Shown here piece after piece: positions 56,395 to 64,000 of a stretch of 64,000 nucleotides of DNA. Both the position numbers and the translations under genes were made by a program. Source of the stretch: Dictyobacter arantiisoli (lineage in GTDB: Bacteria > Chloroflexota > Ktedonobacteria > Ktedonobacterales > Ktedonobacteraceae); contig NZ_BIXY01000031.1 of the NCBI RefSeq assembly GCF_008326305.1, positions 1 to 64,000 of the forward strand. Reading direction: 5' to 3'. Within the stretch, counting starts at the first letter, position 1. Each line of letters starts with the position of its first letter. The notes beneath the pieces were generated by a model that did not search any database, was not told the DNA's origin, and saw only the letters and a program-made list of their open reading frames with translations.

Positions 56395-56466
56395 AGCCGA
56401 TGGTCGGAATTGAACCGACGACCGACGCTTTACGAAAGCGTTGCTCTACCCCTGAGCTACATCGGC
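56395..56466 (-). tRNA. tRNA-Thr (anticodon CGT)
   Basis: The minus strand folds into a complete cloverleaf: acceptor GCCGATG/CATCGGC, D arm with AGCTCAGGGGTAGAGC, anticodon stem ACGCT/AGCGT enclosing TTCGTAA (anticodon CGT, reads ACG), a short variable loop and T arm GTCGG-TTCAATT-CCGAC. The CCA end is not encoded; TTTTTTG follows the discriminator. Confidence 0.95.
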
Positions 56467-56659
56467 GGGTATTATCTTGAGTCTCGTACACTGACTGGCA
56501 GGGTGCGCTTCTCTTAACACTGAGGATTATACCTATAAACCGGGACCGTGTCAAGCATTTTTCTACAAATATTTTAGGAGAATCTTCATCTCGACAATTC
56601 TCCTGCTGTATGATAGTATTAATGGCAATGTTTTGATCTCACCTAGTCTGGAGTCTTGT

Positions 56660-57253
56660 ATGCGCGTCCTATTGGTTGCAACAACAAATCAGCATAAGTT
56701 GGAAGAATATCGAGCAATCTTCAAGGATTTACCCTATCAATTATGCTCGCTTACTGATCTTCATCTGGATTTCGATGTTGAGGAAACCGGCACGACCTTT
56801 CAGGAAAACGCAGAACTTAAAGCCCTGGCATACGCGCGTGCTGCGGGTGTACTCTCTCTCGCTGATGACTCTGGTATCGCAATCGATGCGCTCGGGGGTG
56901 CTCCCGGTGTGTATTCAGCTCGTTTCGCTGGCGTGGATACTCCCTATCCTGAGCGCTTTCGCATTCTCTATGATCAATTGCGTGATGTTCCACCCGTACA
57001 GCGGACCGCCCGTTTTCTGTGCGTAATTACCATCGCTGAGCCTTCCGGCTATCATCAGAGTGTTGAAGGGTCGATTGAAGGTCTGATTGCGGATGTTCCT
57101 CGTGGCGACAATGGGTTTGGCTATGACCCGATCTTCTTTGTTCCTGAATTAGGCATGACAACCGCTGAAATTTCACCCGAGCAAAAAAATCAAATCAGTC
57201 ATCGTGGCCGGGCTGCTGTGAAAGCTCGTGCCTTGCTCGAAAACTGGCCTTGA
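56660..57253 (+). CDS. rdgB: XTP/dITP diphosphatase (RdgB/HAM1)
   Basis: A 197-residue housecleaning enzyme that hydrolyses dITP and XTP, keeping deaminated purines out of DNA. TTNQHKLEEYRAIF at the N-terminus, DDSGIAIDALGGAPGVYSARFAG, GFGYDPIFFVPE and ISHRGRA are all intact. The ATG at 56660 (GGAG 7 nt upstream) is chosen over a frame starting at 56633. The exonuclease/helicase gene follows 79 nt downstream on the same strand, possibly one nucleic-acid-quality operon. Confidence 0.95.
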   Translation: MRVLLVATTNQHKLEEYRAIFKDLPYQLCSLTDLHLDFDVEETGTTFQENAELKALAYARAAGVLSLADDSGIAIDALGGAPGVYSARFAGVDTPYPERFRILYDQLRDVPPVQRTARFLCVITIAEPSGYHQSVEGSIEGLIADVPRGDNGFGYDPIFFVPELGMTTAEISPEQKNQISHRGRAAVKARALLENWP

Positions 57254-57332
57254 CCCCCTGTGTCTCCCGAGTGGTTGTGGGGATTTTGAATTTTTAAAGT
57301 AGTCGAGAGAGACGTGAGGAACAAATAAATCT

Positions 57333-60300
57333 ATGGCGAAGAGATCTGCCATTCGTGTTGCCCTTGATCTAGAAACCACTGGCCTCCATCCTGAACAAGA
57401 TGCCATTCTTGAGATTGCCGCGGTGAAGTTTCAGGGGTCTGAAATCATCGATACGTTTGAAACATTCGTATCCCCTGGCCGTTCCATTCCTTTTCGCGTG
57501 CAACGTTTGACCGGGATCAAGCCTGAACATGTCATTGGCGCTCCTCCTTTTTCAGCAGTGGCCCGTAAACTCCAGCATTTCCTGGGCGATTTTCCGATTG
57601 TCGGACATAGCATCCCTTTTGATGCTAGTTTCTTGCGTATGCGTGGCATCGCTCGCACAAACCCTCTGGTAGATACATTTGAGATGGCGACGGTCCTCTT
57701 GCCTTCACTGGTCAGCTACAACCTGGGTCAGGTAGCTTCCGCGCTGGGTGTACAGGTTCCCGCGGATCGACATCGCGCCATGGTAGATACCATCCTGGCT
57801 CAAGAGGTCTTTCTGGCCTTGCATCAGCGCCTTCAAGCGGTTGATCTGGATGTATTGAACGATCTGGCGAATCTGGATGCCCCTCGTTCCTGGCCTCTTC
57901 TCCATTTTTTTCGCCAGGAGTTGCGCGAACGGCAAGAGCAAGAGGGTGTGTTTGGCAAACTTTCACGTGGTAGCCTGGGTGATCGCTTTGCCGCACAATT
58001 AGGGATGGACCCACGCGTTCTCTCTTTCGCGGTCGGCGATCAGAAGAATAGTACTTCTATCGTTGAGGCGGATGAGGCTCCGACCCCTGTCATACCGGCA
58101 CCGGTGCAAGAACGTATTCGTCTGGCTCAGGAGAATCGTACGGTTACGGCTGCTGTCAGTCAATCATTAGAGCAGCGGACGCCTCTCCTTCTGGAGGTCA
58201 CGACGGGTGGGCATGATTATATTTCAGCCCTCTATCCAACCCTGGAGTGGCTGGTCAAGGAAAATGCTCGCACTCCTGAGCAGCCCAAAAGATTATTGAT
58301 TGCGTGCGCGAATCAACAGAATGCACGCCTGCTGGTGAATACGCTCTTGCCGCAACTCCAGGCCAGTTTGCATTCTCATCTGTCGGTTGCTTATCTGGCC
58401 GAGCATGGCGGATATCTCTGTACGCATCGCTGGTTTGGAGCGGCAATGCGCCGTACTGGCGGCGAACTCTCAGCCGAGCAGGCGCGCGGTCTGGCAAAAT
58501 TACGTTTATGGACGCATGAGACGTTGCGTGGTGAACGTAGTGAGCTGAATTTCCTGCAACAGGAAATGGCCGCCTGGGACCGCATCTCATCTGATTTTGA
58601 GCAGCGACGTTCAGTGGATAAGCGCTTTGAGGCGAACTATGATCGTTGTATGTATCGGCGCAAGGGCTACTGCTTTGTCAGTCAGGCCGAAGAGCGCGTG
58701 CAGGCAGCCCAGATTGTCGTCACAACCCATGCCGGTCTCCTGGATGATCTCTCGCTCTCATCGTCGCTCTTAGCTTCAATCGAGCAGCGTCTGATTCTGG
58801 ATGCCGATATGATTGAAGAGGATAATATCCGTTGGGGTGGGGCTGAATTTGAGCCATCTCAACTGCTGAGCTTGCTGAATAGTATCGGGACCGAATTGCC
58901 GGATGGACGCTATCAGGGCCTGCTGGCTCTGGCCGCTCCGCTGTTACGTGAAAATGGTCCTGGCGGCTTATCCACGACGCCGACGGTGGCAAAATCTGAG
59001 TTAGATCCACGTCTACTGCACTGGTTCCAATGCCTGCGTCAGGCCCGTGGCGCGGTGGAAAAGCTCTTCCTGGCCTTTTTCAGTCTGGTTGAAGATTCGA
59101 CGCAGCAGGCCAATGGACGCGAGAAGCCGCGTGGAGATGGGAATCATCGTGCTCCGACACGGGCCCATGAGCGGGCCGATCAGCCGATACGCATGAATAG
59201 CTCCATCCGCCATTTGAGTACCTGGACCGAAACTGAACAGGCGTGGCAACTGGCGCAGCAGCGTCTCCAGATGGTCGTTGATCTGGCAAATGAGGCCGAA
59301 AAGATGATTCTGGATGGACAAAAGAAGCGCCGTAAGCAGTCTCCCGGCAGCGGTGAGGATAGCTCAGTGGCCTTTGAACTGGTGACCGCCGCTTACCAAC
59401 TAGCGGAAAAGCTGCATATGGTTGAGCAAGCGATCTCTTTGTCGGAGAATGGGACGGTGTATTGGCTGCGTATGCCTCCTCCCTCGGCTGTCGCGGCCCA
59501 GCAAGCAGGTGGAGCACGTCATGCGTCCACTTATCCTTTCGCCGAGCCGGTGCCGATTCTCTATTCCCAGATTGTGCATACCCCTGCGGTCTTGCGGCGT
59601 CTCTTGCTACAAGAGCAGACCAGTACGATCTTTGCGGGTGCGGCCCTCTCGGTGGATGGTTCGCTGGCGTTTGCGCGGCAACGTCTGGATCTTGAACAGG
59701 AATCGGTACAGGTTTGTTCTTCTGTGCCGGGACATCCCGATCAAACATTGATCTATCTGCCGGATGATGTTCCAGAGCCCAACTCGCCCCAATATCAGCG
59801 CCATCTGGATGAGGCATTGATCAATCTGGCAACCGCTCTGGATGGTCAGGTGGTGGCGCTCTTTACCTCGCATGCCGCTCTGCGCAGTACCTATACCGCG
59901 ATTAAGCCAACGCTGGAGGCACGCAATATTCTGGTCCTGGGACAGGGGGCGGATGGGTCGCCGCGTCAATTGTGGCAGGTCTTTCAATCACAGGAGCGCG
60001 TGGTTATCCTGGGTACGGGGAGCTTCTGGGATAGTATGGATACGATCACACGGCCACCGGCCTGTCTCTTTATTGCACGCCTGCCAATGCCGGTGCTCAA
60101 TGATCCTCCGATGGCGGCGCGCGCCGAGCAATATACCGATCAATTGCATCAATTGACTGTGCCGATGGCAACCTTGCGGGTACGCCGTGTGGTTGATCGC
60201 ATCTTATGGGGCCAGGAGAAGCGTAACAGCGTGGTCCTGTTTGATCGCCGCGTGACAGCAAAGGAATATGGCTCAACCGTCCTGCATAGCCTGCCAGAGT

Positions 60301-60392
60301 GCTCAGAGCATCAGGGGGCCGCATCATTGATGCCGGATATGATTCTGGATTGGTTGACTGGCGAGGGTGCTCTTGCCGCCGAGAATGGCTGA
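57333..60392 (+). CDS. DEDDh exonuclease fused to a degenerate DinG-like helicase
   Basis: A 1,019-residue protein. Residues 7-175 are a DnaQ-type 3'-5' exonuclease with all catalytic residues: DLETTG (D, E), VGHSIPFDASFL (D) and HRAMVDTILA (H, D). Residues about 260-1010 follow the DinG/XPD layout but helicase motifs are damaged: Walker A reads LLEVTTGGHDYIS with no GK(S/T), the DEAH position reads LILDADMIEE, and motif VI (usually QGFGRLIR) reads RRVVDRILW. Only two of the four Fe-S cysteines remain (RCMYRRKGYC). LPDDVPEPNSPQY, LFTSHAALR and GTGSFWDSMD are conserved. An active exonuclease with a structural, non-ATPase helicase body is inferred. Confidence 0.85.
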   Translation: MAKRSAIRVALDLETTGLHPEQDAILEIAAVKFQGSEIIDTFETFVSPGRSIPFRVQRLTGIKPEHVIGAPPFSAVARKLQHFLGDFPIVGHSIPFDASFLRMRGIARTNPLVDTFEMATVLLPSLVSYNLGQVASALGVQVPADRHRAMVDTILAQEVFLALHQRLQAVDLDVLNDLANLDAPRSWPLLHFFRQELRERQEQEGVFGKLSRGSLGDRFAAQLGMDPRVLSFAVGDQKNSTSIVEADEAPTPVIPAPVQERIRLAQENRTVTAAVSQSLEQRTPLLLEVTTGGHDYISALYPTLEWLVKENARTPEQPKRLLIACANQQNARLLVNTLLPQLQASLHSHLSVAYLAEHGGYLCTHRWFGAAMRRTGGELSAEQARGLAKLRLWTHETLRGERSELNFLQQEMAAWDRISSDFEQRRSVDKRFEANYDRCMYRRKGYCFVSQAEERVQAAQIVVTTHAGLLDDLSLSSSLLASIEQRLILDADMIEEDNIRWGGAEFEPSQLLSLLNSIGTELPDGRYQGLLALAAPLLRENGPGGLSTTPTVAKSELDPRLLHWFQCLRQARGAVEKLFLAFFSLVEDSTQQANGREKPRGDGNHRAPTRAHERADQPIRMNSSIRHLSTWTETEQAWQLAQQRLQMVVDLANEAEKMILDGQKKRRKQSPGSGEDSSVAFELVTAAYQLAEKLHMVEQAISLSENGTVYWLRMPPPSAVAAQQAGGARHASTYPFAEPVPILYSQIVHTPAVLRRLLLQEQTSTIFAGAALSVDGSLAFARQRLDLEQESVQVCSSVPGHPDQTLIYLPDDVPEPNSPQYQRHLDEALINLATALDGQVVALFTSHAALRSTYTAIKPTLEARNILVLGQGADGSPRQLWQVFQSQERVVILGTGSFWDSMDTITRPPACLFIARLPMPVLNDPPMAARAEQYTDQLHQLTVPMATLRVRRVVDRILWGQEKRNSVVLFDRRVTAKEYGSTVLHSLPECSEHQGAASLMPDMILDWLTGEGALAAENG

Positions 60393-60428
60393 GTATTGAC
60401 TGCTGGTAATGGAAAGGATGGTAGGTTT

Positions 60429-62600
60429 ATGTCACTGAATACGCCGATCAGGCAGGAGAAAGGACGCGATCTGCGCGTTGTCTATGGTGCGTGTCCCCAC
60501 GATTGTCCCGATAATTGCGCACTGGAGACACAGGTAGATGAAAATGGACGTGCCGTCAGCGTACGTGGTCGCTCCAATCATCCCGTGACACGTGGATGGC
60601 TCTGCGCCAAGGTCAATCGCTATTTAGAGCGTGTCTATCATCCCGAACGTTTGCTCTATCCATTGCGTCGCACAGGTCCCAAGGGGAGTGGTCAATTTAT
60701 CCGTATTTCATGGGATGAGGCGCTGGCGGAGATTGCGGAGCGCTGGCAGTCGATTTCAACTCTCTATGGTGCTGAAGGTATTTTACCCTATAGCTATGCC
60801 GGTACGCTGGGATTAGTACAGGGGGCGGTGACGGATTCACGGTTCTGGAATCGCCTGGGGGCCAGCCAGTTGATCCGCTCGATTTGTGGCTTTGCGGCCG
60901 AAGAGGCCGTTTCCCTGACCATCGGTGGGCGACTGGCCCCCGCGCCAGAGGATCTCGTGCATAGCAAGCTGATCCTGATCTGGGGGAGTAATCCCGCCAG
61001 TACGGCTCCCCATGTGATGCCATTTTTGCGTGAGGCACAACGCAACGGCTCACGTGTCATTGTGATTGATCCTATTCGTACCCTGACCGCACGTTCCGCC
61101 AATCAGCATATTCAGCCGTTGCCCGGTTCTGACGCTGCTCTGGCCCTCTCTATGATGTATGTGATGGTCAGCGAAGGCTTGCATGATGCCGCCTGGATCT
61201 CCGAGCATACTGTGGGTTGGGAGCAACTCCTACCGCGCATTATGCAATATCCTCCTGAGCGTGTGGCCAGGATTACGGGCCTGGCAGTTGAGACGATTGA
61301 GGCTCTGGCCCGTGAATATGCGACGACCAGACCTGCTGTGCTGCGTCTTTCAGATGGTATCAATCGCCATACCAATGGCGGCCAGACTGTGCGCACGCTG
61401 GCCTGCCTGCCCGCTATCGCAGGACACTATGGACATGTTGGCGACGGTTTGATGTATAGTACCAGTGACTGGTTGCGCTGGGATAAGCAGGCCGTAAGCC
61501 ATAGCCAGGATGCGGCCTGTCCAACCGGGACACGCTCCTTGAATATGAATCGCCTGGGATCACTGCTGATGGGCGAAGCCGATCCCGCCATTCGTTCGCT
61601 CTATGTCTATAATGCGAATCCTGTGGCCTCGGCTCCCAACGCAGGCAAAGTCGTCGAGGGACTGCTGCGCGAGGATCTCTTTACCGTCGTGCACGATCTC
61701 TTTGAAACCGATACTGCGCGCTATGCGGATATTATCCTTCCTGCGACCAGCCAGCTTGAGCAGGTGGATCTCCACAAGCCCTATGGACATCTCTCCCTGC
61801 AATATAACGCGCCCGCGATTGCGCCACTGGGTGAGGCGCGCAGCAACTGGGATGTCATGCGCGCTCTGTCTGCGGCCATGCATTTTGATGAGCCCTGGCT
61901 CCAGAGCGATGCCGAAGAGGTGATCCGTGAGATCTTTGCTGCCAGCGCTACCACGCAATCCACCCTGGATGGCTTAAGCGTTGATCGCTTGCAGGCCGAG
62001 GGTTCTCTGCCCCTTTCCATTCCGGCTGAAGCCCGTGTACCTTTTGCTGAAGGCATCTTTGGGACGCCCTCGGGCAAGGCCGAGCTGTTTTCAGAGACAG
62101 CGGCTGCCAAAGGCTATGATCCCCTTCCCGGCTGGGTTCCAGAGGTAGAGGCCAGACCGGAGCCGACACGTCCCGCCTTGAAAGATGAGCCTTTGCCCCT
62201 CCTGTGTCCGGCGGCCCATCACTTTATCAGCTCAACCTTTGCCAACCAGCAAACTCTGATCTCCAAGGAGCGCACGCCTACCTTGCGTATTCATCCCGAA
62301 GATGCGCAGGTGCGCGGCATTCGCTGCGGACAACTGGTACGCGTGAGCAATGAACGTGGCTGGTGCCGTTTAGTCGCGGATATCTCGGAAGATGTGCGTC
62401 CAGGGGTGCTGGCGACCACCACTGTCTGGTGGCCGAAGTTCAGTCCAGATCAACGCAACGTCAACTGGACCACCTCGGATCGACTGGCGGACTTCAATGG
62501 TGGTAGTACATTTTATACCAATCTGGTCACAGTCAGTAGTGAAGATGTCGATGCCAGTGCCAGTGAGCAGCAGGTGGGGGTCTTTGTCGCAGAGGCATAG
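60429..62600 (+). CDS. Molybdopterin-dependent oxidoreductase (DMSO-reductase family)
   Basis: A 723-residue enzyme. The N-terminal [4Fe-4S] site is CPHDCPDNC with a fourth Cys in GWLCAKV. The molybdopterin domains follow (GTLGLVQGAVTDSRFW, LIWGSNPASTAPH, ADIILPATSQLEQ) and the C-terminal beta domain (LRIHPEDAQVRGIRCGQLVRV, VWWPKFSPDQRNVNW). There is no Tat signal and no neighbouring electron-transfer subunit, so it is likely cytoplasmic. The substrate is unknown. The ATG at 60429 has GGTAGG upstream; a TTG at 60396 is an alternative. It lies 36 nt after the exonuclease gene. Confidence 0.9.
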   Translation: MSLNTPIRQEKGRDLRVVYGACPHDCPDNCALETQVDENGRAVSVRGRSNHPVTRGWLCAKVNRYLERVYHPERLLYPLRRTGPKGSGQFIRISWDEALAEIAERWQSISTLYGAEGILPYSYAGTLGLVQGAVTDSRFWNRLGASQLIRSICGFAAEEAVSLTIGGRLAPAPEDLVHSKLILIWGSNPASTAPHVMPFLREAQRNGSRVIVIDPIRTLTARSANQHIQPLPGSDAALALSMMYVMVSEGLHDAAWISEHTVGWEQLLPRIMQYPPERVARITGLAVETIEALAREYATTRPAVLRLSDGINRHTNGGQTVRTLACLPAIAGHYGHVGDGLMYSTSDWLRWDKQAVSHSQDAACPTGTRSLNMNRLGSLLMGEADPAIRSLYVYNANPVASAPNAGKVVEGLLREDLFTVVHDLFETDTARYADIILPATSQLEQVDLHKPYGHLSLQYNAPAIAPLGEARSNWDVMRALSAAMHFDEPWLQSDAEEVIREIFAASATTQSTLDGLSVDRLQAEGSLPLSIPAEARVPFAEGIFGTPSGKAELFSETAAAKGYDPLPGWVPEVEARPEPTRPALKDEPLPLLCPAAHHFISSTFANQQTLISKERTPTLRIHPEDAQVRGIRCGQLVRVSNERGWCRLVADISEDVRPGVLATTTVWWPKFSPDQRNVNWTTSDRLADFNGGSTFYTNLVTVSSEDVDASASEQQVGVFVAEA

Positions 62601-62739
62601 CAGGCGGCCTGACGGGATCAAACAAGCGCTTTATCAGCACATGCCGGTCCATACTTTTTATTTGACGGGGTTTATGCTCTATGTTACCATACCATTAAGC
62701 GGATTTTTTTAAGTCTGTTATTTATGAGGGAGGTGTAAC

Positions 62740-63096
62740 ATGAACTTATATGAGCAGTTATTAGTGGTGAGGGAAAGACTCGAAGGTATCGGGGCCCATG
62801 ATGATAGTATGGACCAGGTTGAAAAACTATTGAAGAAGGCAGAGGCTGCCAAACACGATAACACGAGTATTTCTCAGGTCCAGGTGTTGCGTCACATGTT
62901 GCGTATGCCCGAGACAGTTGACAACTACAACGTGTATAACGATCTACAGGAGCTGATCAGCGAGCGCGATGAAATAGAAATCGCAGCCCGAGAAGATGCC
63001 GCTCCTGCCGCTTACGTAGATACCGAGCGTCGTCCCAAGCCAAAGTCTTATTATAAAGATAAGGCACGCAAAGAGAAAGAGCAGAAAAAGGGCTAG
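62740..63096 (+). CDS. Small basic-tailed helical protein of unknown function
   Basis: A 118-residue helical protein; residues 1-75 are amphipathic helices (LLVVRERLEGIG, QVEKLLKKAEAAKH) and the tail is Lys/Arg/Glu-rich, ending KARKEKEQKKG. GGGAGG precedes the ATG. It converges with pspA, 3 nt between stops, so the two may be regulated together only by proximity. I do not recognise the family. Confidence 0.7.
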   Translation: MNLYEQLLVVRERLEGIGAHDDSMDQVEKLLKKAEAAKHDNTSISQVQVLRHMLRMPETVDNYNVYNDLQELISERDEIEIAAREDAAPAAYVDTERRPKPKSYYKDKARKEKEQKKG

Positions 63097-63099
63097 CTA

Positions 63100-63858
63100 C
63101 TATTCAGTAACTGGCCCATTAATTTGCTTTTGTTGCGCATCTGAACCGCCGAGCTGCAATTGCTGTTTCATGGCTTGCAATTGTGCCTCGACATTCTGCT
63201 CGGCGGTAATTTGCTGCAACTCATGGTCAAGTGTATCGCCACTTCCGCTCCCGAGCAGGCCCTGATCAGCCAGACCACCCTGTTCGATCAGCGCATCCAT
63301 TGCATTGGCACGCGCCTGCATATTGAGCACCTTATCCTGTGCGCGCTGCATTGCCATATTCATCTCAGACATCTCCTGAGAGATCCCTGTCAGAGATTCA
63401 TTGATCTTCACCTGAGCCTGTGCCGCACCATACTGAGCCTTCACCATCTCCTTCTGGGTACGGAACGTCTCTACACGGGCCGAGACATTGCGCTCCATCG
63501 TAATCAGTTTCTCTTCCTGATTCTTCAGCTGGGCGATTTGCTGCTCATAGCTATTCAACTGCATTACCAGCGTCTCCTTGCGCTGCAAAGCCAGGCGGGC
63601 GAGATCCTCGCGGTTGGCATGCAGTGCCTGCTGAGCCTGGTAATCCAGTGTGCGAGCCTTCTCTTGTAGTTGGGACTGCTGAAGCTCCAGGCGTTTCTCT
63701 TGCGTCACCACATCCGCGATTGAGCGTTTTAGATTTTGCAATTGTTCCAACTGCTTGCCATACGAATAATCCATCACCTGCCCGAGATTTTCGGCCTTAT
63801 CGAGTGCTGAATTCGCACGAATATTAAACCAGGTAGCGATACGAGAAAAGAGCCCCAT
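63100..63858 (-). CDS. pspA: PspA/IM30-family membrane-stress protein
   Basis: A 252-residue coiled-coil protein. The N-terminal amphipathic helix GLFSRIATWFNIRANSAL is the membrane-binding helix; long coiled coils follow (LEQLQNLKRSIADVVTQEKRLELQQSQLQ, MERNVSARVETFRTQKEMV). PspA/Vipp1 proteins polymerise on damaged membranes. The ATG at 63858 is chosen because AGGAGG lies 5-6 nt upstream; the longer frame adds 16 unsuitable residues. The promoter lies in the last 94 nt of the window, which contain no other gene. Confidence 0.9.
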   Translation of the reverse strand: MGLFSRIATWFNIRANSALDKAENLGQVMDYSYGKQLEQLQNLKRSIADVVTQEKRLELQQSQLQEKARTLDYQAQQALHANREDLARLALQRKETLVMQLNSYEQQIAQLKNQEEKLITMERNVSARVETFRTQKEMVKAQYGAAQAQVKINESLTGISQEMSEMNMAMQRAQDKVLNMQARANAMDALIEQGGLADQGLLGSGSGDTLDHELQQITAEQNVEAQLQAMKQQLQLGGSDAQQKQINGPVTE

Positions 63859-64000
63859 AAATCCTCCTGTTACAAATGAAATAGAACCTGCTTCACAACC
63901 ATTCACTGTAACTATTTACGCCCTGAGAAGAAAAGCGTTGCTTTTTATTCATAATCATACCATAATGAGCTGCATTTTTTTCTAAGCGCCATCACCGCTC
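63859..64000. other. Right edge, pspA upstream region
   Basis: 142 nt of AT-rich sequence upstream of pspA. No gene and no clear operator are visible. Confidence 0.4.

Overview
The window reads as chromosomal DNA of a Gram-positive-like, GC-moderate bacterium, most likely a Ktedonobacteria-type Chloroflexota. That is an inference from the gene mix: a Ser/Thr kinase fused to a PQQ-type propeller, several divergent sigma factors, zinc-ribbon and PspA proteins, a split cytochrome b complex with a cupredoxin/cytochrome hybrid, and many PAS/histidine-kinase genes. No rRNA is present. One tRNA (Thr, anticodon CGT) was found.

Layout. The left edge holds the 5' end of an ISAs1-like transposase, then a three-gene signalling unit (triple-PAS protein, histidine kinase, receiver-kinase hybrid). 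An ABC-F remnant and a secreted Pro-rich protein follow. From 13.5 kb down to 5.9 kb on the minus strand lies a tight five-gene operon: SWIM zinc finger, DUF5691, MoxR AAA+ ATPase, DUF5682 and a VWA protein. It is the best candidate here for a poorly understood system. From 13.7 to 16.8 kb are a small hydrophilic protein with Hsp20, a sigma factor, and a fluoride riboswitch controlling two CrcB channels. From 17 to 28 kb are an MmyB-type regulator with a divergent SDR, xylulokinase, endonuclease III, a kinase-propeller protein, a methyltransferase and a sugar porter, interrupted by two copies of a structured repeat whose hairpin arms differ yet stay perfectly paired. From 27 to 31.7 kb are MntR with a long leader, MntH and an FAD oxidoreductase.

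From 32 to 41.5 kb come a zinc-ribbon membrane protein, a NarL-type two-component pair read opposite to the respiratory cluster, and a bc-type complex: cytochrome b N and C parts, Rieske protein, cytochrome-like/cupredoxin hybrid and a polytopic membrane protein. From 41.5 to 50 kb are threonine ammonia-lyase and a type I restriction-modification locus (hsdM-hsdS-hsdR, hsdR frameshifted). That locus is bracketed by inverted copies of a 28-nt dispersed repeat. The right third holds a second methyltransferase paralogue, glycogen synthase, a second sigma factor, a diverged LarC-like protein, a DUF1992 protein, tRNA-Thr, RdgB, an exonuclease fused to an apparently dead DinG-like helicase, a molybdopterin oxidoreductase, a small unknown protein and PspA.

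The genes mostly work as independent small units: signalling, metal and anion homeostasis (Mn, fluoride), respiration, pentose use, and genome defence or housecleaning. Several start codons were moved from the longest open frame to positions supported by a Shine-Dalgarno sequence.
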